Below, piece after piece: positions 27,075 through 36,640 of a DNA stretch of 64,000 nucleotides. A model generated the notes under the pieces. That model was not told the origin of the DNA. It did not search any database and was given only the letters and a program-made list of their open reading frames with translations. Numbering within the stretch: position 1 is the first letter of the stretch; each line of letters starts with the position of its first letter. The DNA is from Paenibacillus glacialis (GTDB lineage Bacteria; Bacillota; Bacilli; Paenibacillales; Paenibacillaceae). The stretch spans positions 62,001 to 126,000 of the forward strand of contig NZ_LVJH01000021.1 of assembly GCF_001637205.1 (NCBI RefSeq), read 5' to 3'. The position numbers and the translations under genes were made by a program.

Positions 27075-27662
27075 ATGAAAAAGATATTGTTATTATTAGC
27101 AGATGGCTTTGAAGCTGCGGAAGCTAGTGTGTTTACAGACGTTTTTGGTTGGAATAAGTGGGAAGGTGATAGATCTACAGAATTAGTCACTGTAGGATTA
27201 CGAGAACAAGTAAAATGCACTTGGAACTTCACGATCATTCCTGAAAGAGTGATTTCAGATATAGATGTAGAAGAATTTGATGCCCTAGCTATCCCTGGAG
27301 GATTTGAAGAAGCTGGTTTTTACAATGATGCTTTTGATGAAAGGTTTCTTGGAGTTATTAGGTACTTTCATGCTAGTCAAAAACCGATTGCTAGTATTTG
27401 CGTAGCATCTTTAGCCTTGGGTAAAAGCGGGATATTACAAGATAGAAAGGCAACTACCTACAGTCATCCAACGAGTCATCGACAAGATCAATTGCAATCA
27501 TTTGGTGCAAACGTTCAGAACGTACCTATTGTGCACGACGGCCATATTATAACTTCATCGAATCCCGCTACTGGTTTTAATGTTGCTTTTCTCTTACTTG
27601 AACAATTAACTTCCGAAGCAAACGTCAAACGTGTTAAAGATTTAATGGGGTTTGAAATTTAA
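27075..27662 (+). CDS. DJ-1/PfpI family protein
   Basis: A 195-residue protein of the ThiJ/DJ-1/PfpI superfamily. It opens with KKILLLLADGFEAAEASVFT, and the conserved Cys of the nucleophile elbow is near residue 117 (ASICVASLALGKSG). The acid residue near position 16 (GFE) is also conserved. Members act as glyoxalases, chaperones or amidases; the specific activity is unknown here. AAAGGAGGG lies just before the ATG. The divergent Lrp gene suggests control by an amino acid signal. Confidence 0.85.
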   Translation: MKKILLLLADGFEAAEASVFTDVFGWNKWEGDRSTELVTVGLREQVKCTWNFTIIPERVISDIDVEEFDALAIPGGFEEAGFYNDAFDERFLGVIRYFHASQKPIASICVASLALGKSGILQDRKATTYSHPTSHRQDQLQSFGANVQNVPIVHDGHIITSSNPATGFNVAFLLLEQLTSEANVKRVKDLMGFEI

Positions 27663-27825
27663 TATTTGAATAAGAGTTTAAATTGCTGGGAAGCTAGTAA
27701 TGTAAGCTCTTTTTCATTGTGGCGTCCTTAATTCTTTTAGGTTGATGGTGATGCGTTGATACTCTTTTATGATAGTATTATCTATAATCATATCAGTCAG
27801 CTTACCGTTAGGAGTGAAGATTAGC

Positions 27826-28302
27826 GTGGCGATCATATATATGCTATGTGGCAAAGTAGGAAGCGGGAAGAGTACCTATGCCAAGACATTAAAAGAGCTT
27901 CATCGAGCGATGGTTTTATCATGTGATGATTTAATGCTTTCGCTGTTTGATGAACATTTGGGCGATCAACATCAACGCATCCATCGTAAAAGTATTGCAT
28001 ATTTATATCAACTTGCAGAGGAATTAGTATCTATAGATGTGAATGTGGTTCTGGACTTTGGTTTTTGGAGTAAGGAAGACAGATTAGAAGTCCGGCAATA
28101 CTTTTTGGATAAAGGAATATCAACTGAACTGCATTATATTAATACACCAGCCATTCAAACAAAGCAGCAATTACATATGCGAAATCAAGATATAGTTAAT
28201 GGTAAATCGAATGTGTATCTTATTGATGAGGACATGCGGCAATTCTTCGATTCTAAATTCGATGAACCAACGGAAGATGAGATTTCTGTGCGGATTAACT
28301 AA
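27826..28302 (+). CDS. P-loop kinase-like protein (AAA_33 type)
   Basis: A 158-residue nucleotide-binding protein. Walker A is CGKVGSGKST near residue 8, followed by LSCDDLMLSLF, the DLMxxxF-like stretch of this family, and VVLDFGFWSKEDRLEVR as the Walker B region. Such proteins phosphorylate small molecules or RNA ends and include zeta-toxin-like kinases. I place the start at GTG 27826 because the P-loop strand begins right after it; an in-frame start at 27769 would add 19 hydrophobic residues. Substrate unknown. Confidence 0.75.
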   Translation: MAIIYMLCGKVGSGKSTYAKTLKELHRAMVLSCDDLMLSLFDEHLGDQHQRIHRKSIAYLYQLAEELVSIDVNVVLDFGFWSKEDRLEVRQYFLDKGISTELHYINTPAIQTKQQLHMRNQDIVNGKSNVYLIDEDMRQFFDSKFDEPTEDEISVRIN

Positions 28303-28786
28303 ATCGATATAAAGTAATATGGATATAGAATCAGATGTTTTCTTGAAAATGATAGAGCGATAATAGTGTCAGTGTCCGCTGGGTAATTTGATTTAGCGGG
28401 AAAACCTCCTGTTAATTATAGAGAATACTCAGCTTTCCTGTATCTAACTGGAAATTCTCCAGTTAAGTTCTCCTGCGACGGTGTTTGAGTTGCTTTAACT
28501 GGAGAAACTCCTGTTATTCAATTCCTGCTTCATCAAGCACAGATTTTGTGTTGAACCGATCGTAAGTATCCTCCGACCTCTCATCTAATCCATACATTTT
28601 ATCAACGATATCTATTTTCCCATTATTGAACTTTCAGCATATTGTATAAAGACACAATCATCAGTAATCCTAGTATCATTGTTAAATATCTGACCCACAT
28701 TAAATATTATAGGAGGAATATGGTATATTAATGACTTAGATATCCATATTAACCCGTTGACCATTCAGCAAGAAAGAGGAGTATAT
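28303..28786 (+). repeat. Intergenic region with three small related palindromic elements
   Basis: No gene is seen. Three related elements occur: CTCCTGTTA at 28406-28414; a perfect palindrome with arms TAACTGGA and TCCAGTTA at 28445-28465; and TAACTGGAG with CTCCTGTTA at 28496-28516. All share the TAACTGGAG/CTCCxGTTA half-sites, so they look like copies of one short interspersed palindromic repeat. The ppx ribosome site closes the region. Confidence 0.6.
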
Positions 28787-30319
28787 ATGATGATAGAAAA
28801 TCCATATCGGATTGGCATAATCGACATTGGTTCCAATTCCATTAGGTTGGTCATTTATGATACAACACAAGGTGGAGGGTACAAGATTATTAAGGAATGT
28901 AAACATTCCGCCCGTTTGAGTGCGAAGATTAATGAACAGGGAAGTCTGGACAAGAAAGAGATGTGCACGATTGTACCCATTCTCAAACAATTCAGACAGG
29001 TTTGTATCAACTTCGGAGTGGATACGATTCGTGCGGGAGCAACTGCAGCGATTCGTAATGCTACTAATTCTCAAGAAATTATCGAGTTCCTGTCACAGGA
29101 ATCTTCTATAGATATTAAACTTGTTTCAGGGGAAGAAGAGGCATATTTCGGATTTCTAGGTGTCATTAATTCCTTTGATATTGAGGATGGTTTCATTGTC
29201 GACATCGGCGGAGGAAGTACAGAAATCACACTGTTTGAGAACCGTAGTTTTAAGAAAAGTGTGTCCTTACCCTTTGGCGCAGTGAACACTAACGTCAAGT
29301 TTGGCAACGATGGGAATTGGAATGAAGAACAAATACTCAATCTGCGTCAATATGTGCTTAGCATGCTTGAAGAGCATGATTGGATGCAATCGAGACCTCA
29401 ATTACCTTTATTTGGTCTAGGTGGAACGATACGTTCTCTCGGTAAAATAGACCAGAAAGACGCTCATTACTCCATGCCAATCTCCCATGGATACACTCTG
29501 ACGACAGACAGTGTAGATCAGCTCTATAATATACTACCAAGCCTTCCTTTAGAGAAACGTAAACAGATCAATGGATTGTCCAAGAGTCGGGCCGATATTA
29601 TCGTTTCTGGACTCATTATTGTCCATACGGTCTATCATTATATCCAAGCTAAACATTGTCTTATCAGTGGAGAAGGTTTACGTGAAGGGATGCTACATGA
29701 TCTCATCAATCCCGCGCATGCCGTTAAACCAAGTACGCTTGATTATAGTATCAAGACATTACTCTCATTTGAGGGAGCGGCTTCAAGGGTTCATTTAGAG
29801 CATGTCTACAAATTATCGAATATGTTGTACGATAATTTGAAAAGTGATGGAGATGACGAGGAGCATAAGAAGCTTCTATACGTGTCAATTATGTTGTACC
29901 GTATTGGGGGACACATCAATTACTATCAATACAGTCGACATACCCAGTATTGGATCATGAATTCATCGATTCGAGGACTTACGCATAGGGAGATCATTCT
30001 TTGTGCCTTAATCTCCTCCTATAATACAAAAAGCCGGAAGCAGAAATTGTCCCTAGACCATCAGGACATCCTCCTTGCTTCCGACGAAGTTTGGATTCAT
30101 AAGTTAGGATCCTTGGTACAGTTGTGTATCGCTCTTGATCAAAGTGAGACGCAGGCTGTTAAAGCAATTGTCACAGAGATTGCCAATAAGAACCTGCATC
30201 TCACCGTTCAGAGCGATGTGGAGACATGGATCGAACAAGAAGAAATGGACAGTGTAGCTAAAGTATTCAAGAGTGCTTGGGATCTCAAGTTAAAGATTGA
30301 TTTTTCTTCCATTTCTTAA
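28787..30319 (+). CDS. ppx: Exopolyphosphatase/guanosine pentaphosphatase family protein
   Basis: A 510-residue Ppx/GppA enzyme that releases phosphate from the end of polyphosphate or from pppGpp. ASKHA-fold motifs are clear: IGIIDIGSNSIRLVIYD near residue 8, GEEEAYFGFLGVI near 120, IVDIGGGSTEI near 145, and FGLGGTIRSLGKID near 204. A C-terminal HD-like helical domain follows. AGAGGAG precedes the ATG at 28787; the second ATG at 28790 is possible. It faces ppk tail to tail and the genes overlap by 35 bases. Confidence 0.92.
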   Translation: MMIENPYRIGIIDIGSNSIRLVIYDTTQGGGYKIIKECKHSARLSAKINEQGSLDKKEMCTIVPILKQFRQVCINFGVDTIRAGATAAIRNATNSQEIIEFLSQESSIDIKLVSGEEEAYFGFLGVINSFDIEDGFIVDIGGGSTEITLFENRSFKKSVSLPFGAVNTNVKFGNDGNWNEEQILNLRQYVLSMLEEHDWMQSRPQLPLFGLGGTIRSLGKIDQKDAHYSMPISHGYTLTTDSVDQLYNILPSLPLEKRKQINGLSKSRADIIVSGLIIVHTVYHYIQAKHCLISGEGLREGMLHDLINPAHAVKPSTLDYSIKTLLSFEGAASRVHLEHVYKLSNMLYDNLKSDGDDEEHKKLLYVSIMLYRIGGHINYYQYSRHTQYWIMNSSIRGLTHREIILCALISSYNTKSRKQKLSLDHQDILLASDEVWIHKLGSLVQLCIALDQSETQAVKAIVTEIANKNLHLTVQSDVETWIEQEEMDSVAKVFKSAWDLKLKIDFSSIS

Positions 30320-32381
30320 CCTTCATTGCTTCATACTGGCTCCTAAATGGAGCCTCTTTGTCGTCTGAGAACTCATAATTACCGCTCGACTGTAGGAATC
30401 TAGATTTAACATTGTCTTTAAGTGTTAATTTCAATATTTTGGACACTAGCTTCAAGATATCGGGGTCATATACCGGACACATGAGCTCGATACGTCTCGT
30501 TAAGTTCCGAGTCATCCAATCCGCACTGGAGATCCATACCTCTGGCGTACCTCCATTTTCAAAATAATAGATGCGTGAATGTTCTAGAAAGCGGTCAACA
30601 ATGCTCCGTACCGTAATGTGTTCACTTAAACCAGGTACACCAGGTCGTAGGCAACATACACCACGTACAATGAGGTCTATCTGAACTCCAGCTTGGGATG
30701 CTGCATATAGCTCGTCTATCATTTCTTGATTCGATAAAGAATTCATTTTAGCAATAATACCTGCAGGTCTGCCAGCAGCTGCGTGTTCAGCTTCTCTACG
30801 TATAAGTTTGAAGAGGGACTGGCTCATATTGGACGGTGCGACGGTAATCGCATCCCAATCATAATTATTCGAATATCCCGTCATCTGGTTGAATAGCTCT
30901 GAAGCATCTATACCAATGTCATGATTGGAAGTGAATAGACTCAGATCCGTATATACTTTGGCAGTGCTATCGTTGTAATTTCCTGTACCTACATGCACGT
31001 AACGCTGTAAGCCATGATCTTCTTGCCTCACGATTAGCGTAACCTTCGCATGTGTTTTTAATCCAATAAGGCCATACACTACATGGCATCCTGATTTTTC
31101 AAGCTTACGCGCCCATGCGATATTACGTTCCTCATCAAATCTCGCCTTCAATTCCACCACGACAGTAACCTGTTTACCCGACTCTGCTGCGGTAGCTAAA
31201 GCTTGAATGAGCGGAGAGTTACCACTCACCCGATATAACGTCATCTTAATCGCCATGACATGTTCATCTTCAGAAGCCTGAATGATAAAATCTGTCACAG
31301 CCTCGAATGATTCGTAAGGATGATACACAAGCACGTCACGTTCTCTTAAGACCTCGAAAAAGTCCTCATTTTCATCGAATTCCATAGGATACACTGGCTC
31401 GATAGGAGCGTTACTCAAATGAGAAAACCCTTTCAATGACCCTGCAAAACGATGTAGAAAGCTGAGGTCGAGTGGACCATCAATTTCTATGATAAAATCG
31501 GTAATTTCAAATTCATGTTGTAACTGACTTAGAGCGTACGGGTGAATGCCTTTTTCAACCTCCAAACAAACAGGAGATCCCCATCGGCGCTTGCGTAATT
31601 CCTTCTCAATCTCTTCCAATAGATCTTCGGCGCCTTCTTCATTGATCGTAAGATCTGAGTTACGTGTGATGCGGAATTCATGAACTGCGATGGGCGTGTA
31701 TCCGCTAAATAACGTATGTATATGTTGCTTAATCAGATCTTCAATAAAGATGAATTGGCGCTTCTTACTGTTGGTGCGATGAGGAAGTGCGATACAACGA
31801 GCTAGATTAGACGGGATTTGTAAAATAGCGAAAAAGGGTTCTTCTACAGGGTTTCCAATTCGGCTAAGCACGACAGATAAATAAACATATTGACTATGAA
31901 CCAGCGGGAAAGGTCGGCTTTGATCCACTGCCATAGGTGTTAATACTGGAAATATGATGTCTTGATAATACTTGTCCATAACTTCCTGTTGAACGGTAGT
32001 CAATTCATCGTAGGTGGAGAATACAACACCTTCTTTGGACAGTAATTTAGTAATATCACGAAACGTACGATACTGTTCATTAATCATTTTGGATACTTTT
32101 TTCAAAAGACGTTTGTACAGCCCTAAAGGGGTGTAGCCTGTGAAATCTTTTTTAGTATACCCCGCTCTAATCTGGTCTTGAATACCTGCCACGCGAACGC
32201 TCATGAATTCCTCTAAATTGGTAGAGACAATGGCTAGAAAATGAGCTCGTTCTAAGAGGAGGTTGTCTGTATCCTGGGCTTCCTGAAGGACGCGCCAGTT
32301 AAATTCAAGCCAACTTAGATCTCGATTCAAATATACGGATGGTAAGGTGCGATTTAATACTGCTTTTTCTTCTGTAATCAT
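30285..32381 (-). CDS. ppk: Polyphosphate kinase 1
   Basis: A 698-residue enzyme that polymerises the gamma-phosphate of ATP into polyphosphate. The N-terminal domain opens with YLNRDLSWLEFNWRVLQEA. The autophosphorylated His lies near residue 444 in GLIGLKTHAKVTLIVRQE, and VHVGTGNYNDSTAKVYTDL follows. The C-terminal SADWMTRNLTRRIELMCPVY block is complete. Length matches the family. It converges on ppx with a 35-bp overlap of coding ends, so the two opposed enzymes could interfere at the RNA level. Confidence 0.95.
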   Translation of the reverse strand: MITEEKAVLNRTLPSVYLNRDLSWLEFNWRVLQEAQDTDNLLLERAHFLAIVSTNLEEFMSVRVAGIQDQIRAGYTKKDFTGYTPLGLYKRLLKKVSKMINEQYRTFRDITKLLSKEGVVFSTYDELTTVQQEVMDKYYQDIIFPVLTPMAVDQSRPFPLVHSQYVYLSVVLSRIGNPVEEPFFAILQIPSNLARCIALPHRTNSKKRQFIFIEDLIKQHIHTLFSGYTPIAVHEFRITRNSDLTINEEGAEDLLEEIEKELRKRRWGSPVCLEVEKGIHPYALSQLQHEFEITDFIIEIDGPLDLSFLHRFAGSLKGFSHLSNAPIEPVYPMEFDENEDFFEVLRERDVLVYHPYESFEAVTDFIIQASEDEHVMAIKMTLYRVSGNSPLIQALATAAESGKQVTVVVELKARFDEERNIAWARKLEKSGCHVVYGLIGLKTHAKVTLIVRQEDHGLQRYVHVGTGNYNDSTAKVYTDLSLFTSNHDIGIDASELFNQMTGYSNNYDWDAITVAPSNMSQSLFKLIRREAEHAAAGRPAGIIAKMNSLSNQEMIDELYAASQAGVQIDLIVRGVCCLRPGVPGLSEHITVRSIVDRFLEHSRIYYFENGGTPEVWISSADWMTRNLTRRIELMCPVYDPDILKLVSKILKLTLKDNVKSRFLQSSGNYEFSDDKEAPFRSQYEAMKVKKWKKNQSLT

Positions 32382-32895
32382 AATTCCTCCACCATGCTTT
32401 GATTTATCGTCATTATTCTCTATTAGCTTACAATATAAATGTAAACGCTGTGTAAAAAAATTAATTTAATGCGAAAAAGTTGGTAGTAGAGCAATGATAG
32501 AACATATAGTTTACATAATAATTATTATGTTAACTAACAATGCAGAATCATATATTTTATTAGTATGATCTTGTTCATTTTTGTATGTCTAAACTCATTT
32601 CTATGATTATGATTATCTTAAGAAGGCGTTTTCCAAGATTCTAATTACAATTTCTCAAGCATATAATCATGTTGTGTTGAAAGTTAAAGCGGTTTAACTT
32701 CAAATTTCAAACCGGTCGCCTCGAGAACTTTGCAGGATACAAAGCACTTTTTAGAAGGAATGTTTTCACAATGTAAATTAATTGCGATAAATATTTGTCG
32801 AATTAATACAACAAGTTGAATTATGGTATTTCAGCTAACATCCATGTTCTACAATATAAATATATTCACAATACATTAATTAGAGGGAGTCTATT
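32382..32895 (+). other. AT-rich ppk-phosphatase intergenic region
   Basis: About 510 bases with no convincing gene. It contains the dif-like palindrome at 32508-32535 and the palindrome TTAAAGCGGTTTAA near 32685. I did not find a convincing Pho box, although a phosphate-regulated promoter would be expected before the alkaline phosphatase. Confidence 0.5.
32508..32535 (+). repeat. dif-like palindrome, copy 1
   Basis: A 28-base element of the form arm(11)-spacer(6)-arm(11). The right arm is TTATGTTAACT; the left arm, read on the other strand, is TTATGTAAACT; the spacer is TAATTA. The arms match the XerD/RipX half-site of bacterial dif. Copies 2 and 3 flank the recombinase gene at 42.9 kb. It lies between ppk and the alkaline phosphatase gene. 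Confidence 0.6.
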
Positions 32896-34533
32896 ATGCG
32901 AAAAAAATTAATAACAGGCATTTGTACTACAGCACTTTCATGCAGTTTGCTTGTAGGAGGTAATGGGGTTACATATGCAAGCGGTACTACAACAGATGCT
33001 TCATCTAACAAAGCGGTAAAGAACGTTATCATATTTGTGACGGATGGTATGAGTCTGTCGGATGTGAATCTGACTCGTTGGTATCAGGGCGGTCAAGCAC
33101 TTACGATGGATAAGTATTTTACAGGACTGGTCAGAACCTATTCCACGGATTCCATCACTACGGATTCAGCAGCAGGTGCTTCAGCTTATGCCACAGGCCA
33201 TAAAATCAGGAGTGAAAGCGTATCCATTCTTCCTGATAAAATAACGATGCCGTTTGTGGATGCGGTTAAACCTGGGGATGCGAACAAACCACTCCCTACG
33301 ATTATGGATGCAGCTAGACTTGCAGGAAAAAGCACAGGTAGCGTATTTACTTGTGAATTGACGGATGCTACACCAGCGACATTCCTGAGCCATGCGTATT
33401 CTCGCGACAATGCCGATTCAATTTCGGAGCAAATGGTATATAGCGGAGTAGATGTGCTACTTGGGGGCGGATCAGGGTACCTCGTACCAGGTAAGGAAGA
33501 GGTTAATCGTAAGGATGGGGAAGATTTAACGAAAGTACTTAAATCCAATGGCTATGAATATGTAACGGATAAAGCAAGTCTGATGAAATCGACGACGAAC
33601 AAAATTTGGGGGTTATTCCAACCTGAAGCACTAGATGCTGACTTTGACCTGAACCCTAAAGAGCAGCCAAGTCTTGCTGAAATGACTAAAGTTGCTGTCG
33701 ATAAATTGTCTCAAAATGAGAAGGGATTTGTCTTGATGGTTGAAGCGAGTCAAATTGACTGGTATGGACATGATAACGACCCAGTTGGAATTATCAGCGA
33801 AACATTGGCGTTTGATAAAGCTTTCAAAGAAGCGATTGATTTTGCTAAGAAAGATGGGAACACAGCCGTCATATCTGTCTCTGACCATGCTACAGGTGGA
33901 CTCAATATGACCAACTACGATTCTGCCAAAGATTTGGTATCGGTGTTCAAGAACGCAAAGCGTACGAGCTACGGCATTGAAGGCATCATTAATGAGAAGA
34001 ATTTCAAACAAGTTCTTGCTGAGAATTACGGACTTAGTAATTTGACGAAAGAAGAAGCTGATGCCGTTAGAGAAGGATTGAAGGATAACCTCTCACCAGT
34101 CATTGGTAAAATTATCGGGGACAAAATAGGCGTAAGTTTCTCTACAGATGATCACACATCGGAAGAAATCGGCTTGTTCGCCTATCATCCAGCTAATTTC
34201 AAACCAACTGATTTCGCTCAAAGTGGCGTGATCCAGAACACGGATGTGAACAAATACATCCAAAACGTTACGGGATTAGATCTAACTTCGCTAGAAGATA
34301 CACTGTTCGTATCTGGTCAGAAGTTCAAAGATAAAGGTGCCACGGTTACAATCGACAAGACTGATAAAACAAATCCTGTCATACTCGTGAAAAAGGCTGG
34401 CCAAACACTTAAGCTACCAATCGATAAAAATATTGCTATTTTGGATGGAAAGAGCATCAAACTCAACGCTTTGACCGTTATGATCGAGGGTAAAGTGTGG
34501 GTATCACAGGATGCAGTTGATCTGATTGAATAA
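32896..34533 (+). CDS. Secreted alkaline phosphatase with C-terminal stalk-like domain
   Basis: A 545-residue exported phosphomonoesterase. A signal peptide spans residues 1-29. Alkaline phosphatase motifs follow: metal ligand Asp near residue 50 (IIFVTDGMSLSD), nucleophile Ser 91 in TTDSAAGASAYATGHK, EASQIDWYGHDND near 290, SDHATGG near 330 and DDHTSEE near 417. The last 75 residues carry a small domain resembling copper-amine-oxidase stalk repeats (GKSIKLNALTVMIEGKVWVS). Position beside ppk and ppx groups it with phosphate scavenging. AGAGGGAG precedes the ATG. Confidence 0.9.
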   Translation: MRKKLITGICTTALSCSLLVGGNGVTYASGTTTDASSNKAVKNVIIFVTDGMSLSDVNLTRWYQGGQALTMDKYFTGLVRTYSTDSITTDSAAGASAYATGHKIRSESVSILPDKITMPFVDAVKPGDANKPLPTIMDAARLAGKSTGSVFTCELTDATPATFLSHAYSRDNADSISEQMVYSGVDVLLGGGSGYLVPGKEEVNRKDGEDLTKVLKSNGYEYVTDKASLMKSTTNKIWGLFQPEALDADFDLNPKEQPSLAEMTKVAVDKLSQNEKGFVLMVEASQIDWYGHDNDPVGIISETLAFDKAFKEAIDFAKKDGNTAVISVSDHATGGLNMTNYDSAKDLVSVFKNAKRTSYGIEGIINEKNFKQVLAENYGLSNLTKEEADAVREGLKDNLSPVIGKIIGDKIGVSFSTDDHTSEEIGLFAYHPANFKPTDFAQSGVIQNTDVNKYIQNVTGLDLTSLEDTLFVSGQKFKDKGATVTIDKTDKTNPVILVKKAGQTLKLPIDKNIAILDGKSIKLNALTVMIEGKVWVSQDAVDLIE

Positions 34534-34584
34534 TGAATTAACGGATAAGATATGATGATCATTCTCCTCTAAAATAGATCGTTT

Positions 34585-34650
34585 CAACAAAAAGAAGCTG
34601 CCAGCGTGTTCCGATATTTAGTCGGGTGCACTGGCAGCTTCTTTTTGTTG
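34585..34650. terminator. Bidirectional terminator between phosphatase and MFS genes
   Basis: Perfect 20-base arms (34585-34604 and 34631-34650) include an A-run on one side and a T-run on the other, so it can end both convergent transcripts. Confidence 0.9.
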
Positions 34651-34669
34651 TAATGCTTATCGCTTAATG

Positions 34670-35884
34670 TTATCCACTAATCTCCTTATCCTTAGGAAGG
34701 AAGATCGCTAAAATCCCGAGTAAAGGCAGATAGGACGAAATGTTCATGATAAAAGGGATACTTGTGAAATCCGCGATATTCCCCATTACAGCCGAGCCTA
34801 ATCCTCCTAATCCAAAGGCTAAACCGAAGAATAAGCCGGATATCAATCCGATTTTACCTGGTACAAGTTCTTGTGCATACACCACAATGATGGAGAACGC
34901 CGAAGATAGTATGAAGCCTGCACATATGCTCAGGACAGCCGCTAATCCCAACGGCACATGAGGAAGAAGGATTGAGAATGGTGCTGTGCCTAGAATGGAC
35001 AACCATATGATATTCCTCCGTCCAAACCGATCAGATAGGGGACCCCCGAAGAAGGTGCCTACAGCCGCTGCTGCAAGGAAAGCGAACAAAAAGTACTGCG
35101 CTTGCTGGACTGTTACACCATGGGTTTCGATCAAAAAGAATGTGTAATAGGACGTGATACTGGACATATAGACATTTTTAGAGAATACGAGAAATACCAA
35201 GATAACAATCGTCCATATCACATGGGTACGACTTAATCCGTGAGTACGAGCTTCCGCCGACGCCTTGTTCTTCTTTGCAGGGCGTACATGAAGTGGGAGC
35301 TTACCATACCACTGTGCTACTCTGTACTGAATAGCAATAGCAATGACAGCGGCGATGGAGAACCAGATAACACCAAATTGACCGATTTTCACGAAAATAA
35401 GTGCCGTCATGATAGGGCCTAATGCACTCCCGATATTTCCCCCAACTTGGAAAATAGACTGTGAAAGACCGCGTCTACCTCCGCTTGCTAGGAATGCAAC
35501 ACGTGATGATTCTGGATGAAATACAGCCGATCCAATTCCGATCGATATGACAGATAGCAATACAATCGCGAAACTGGGAGCTATGGATAACATGATGACG
35601 CCCAACAAAGTGAAACAAACACCTAATGGCAGTATGTACGGTCGTGGTTTAATGTCCGAGAACATTCCCACAAGTGGCTGTAGCAGAGATGCCGTAATAT
35701 TCATAGCGAAGGCAATCAGACCAATCTGGCTGAAGCTAAGGCTCATAGAATCCTTAAGAATCGGAAATAGAGCAGAGACGGTTGACTGCATCGTGTCGTT
35801 CAAGAGATGAACAATACTGATCGCAAATAGTATAGGATATACTGTTGATGCCGTTGATGACGATTGAGAATTGGAACTTGCCAA
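34670..35884 (-). CDS. MFS transporter, fosmidomycin resistance (Fsr) type
   Basis: A 404-residue 12-helix major facilitator. A low-complexity Ser/Thr N terminus precedes helix 1 (ILFAISIVHLLNDTMQSTVS), whose HLLND box is typical of the fosmidomycin-resistance subfamily. FHPESSRVAFLASGGRRGLS in the cytoplasmic loop and GGPLSDRFGRR between helices 8 and 9 are further signatures. It probably exports a small phosphonate-like or hydrophobic drug. It shares a bidirectional terminator with the phosphatase gene. Confidence 0.88.
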   Translation of the reverse strand: MASSNSQSSSTASTVYPILFAISIVHLLNDTMQSTVSALFPILKDSMSLSFSQIGLIAFAMNITASLLQPLVGMFSDIKPRPYILPLGVCFTLLGVIMLSIAPSFAIVLLSVISIGIGSAVFHPESSRVAFLASGGRRGLSQSIFQVGGNIGSALGPIMTALIFVKIGQFGVIWFSIAAVIAIAIQYRVAQWYGKLPLHVRPAKKNKASAEARTHGLSRTHVIWTIVILVFLVFSKNVYMSSITSYYTFFLIETHGVTVQQAQYFLFAFLAAAAVGTFFGGPLSDRFGRRNIIWLSILGTAPFSILLPHVPLGLAAVLSICAGFILSSAFSIIVVYAQELVPGKIGLISGLFFGLAFGLGGLGSAVMGNIADFTSIPFIMNISSYLPLLGILAIFLPKDKEISG

Positions 35885-36172
35885 AAATAATACCTCCTAT
35901 GTATGGTGTTAATGTATGTAAAGATCAACATACGATTTTACTATTACATTATTATGCTCAAAAAGGTTAAGTTTGTCACGAGATTTTGTCAAATGATACA
36001 AAATGGTTTCATAAATTTCCGGAATTTTCTAGATTTTTTGACCATATGAGGGTATATTGATTTCAAGAAACCCTATTGGAGGGGTAAACTGGAAGAGTCT
36101 ATTTTTGAAATATGACCTAGGACATAATCAATGCAGAACGTTTATTTGAACAACTTAATATGGAGGATAATT

Positions 36173-36538
36173 ATGAAAATTACTATGATAAAAGAGAACG
36201 ATGTAGAAATTGCCGTTGTAAGCAGCAGTGAGATTTTGATAACTGATGTTCAGTCGGCATTAGATTTTATAGCAACCGTAAATTATGAAGCAGGTTGTGA
36301 TCGTATCATTTTGAATAAATCAGCTTTATGTGAGGAGTTTTTCGACTTAAGCACACGGCTTGCAGGAGAAATATTACAAAAGTTTATTAATTATCATGTA
36401 AAAATGGCGATTGTCGGTGATTTTTCGGTGTATTCAAGTAAGAGTTTGAAAGATTTCATCAGTGAGTGTAACAAAGGGAAGGATATATTTTTCTTGTCAA
36501 ATGAACAACAAGCTGTCGTTAAATTGAGCATTGGTTGA
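36173..36538 (+). CDS. DUF4180-type protein
   Basis: A 121-residue soluble protein that matches my memory of the DUF4180 family: SSSEILITDVQSALDFIATV, then CDRIILNKSALCEEFFDLST and AGEILQKFINYHVKMAIVGD. The fold looks STAS-like in pattern. ATG at 36173 is preferred because GGAGG lies 8 bases upstream; the frame extends back to 36131 without a ribosome site. No function is established. Confidence 0.82.
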   Translation: MKITMIKENDVEIAVVSSSEILITDVQSALDFIATVNYEAGCDRIILNKSALCEEFFDLSTRLAGEILQKFINYHVKMAIVGDFSVYSSKSLKDFISECNKGKDIFFLSNEQQAVVKLSIG

Positions 36539-36640
36539 CTTATTGGTGAACTATTTTTGATGAGTATATTTCATTGTAATGTGATGTTAACCTAGGTAGA
36601 TCTAGCAGATATGGCTAGTATAGAGTGGGAGGGAAGTTGA

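Noticed and set aside
32690..32890. Pho box upstream of the alkaline phosphatase
   Set aside because: I looked for TTAACA-like direct repeats at proper spacing and found only weak matches in an AT-rich background.
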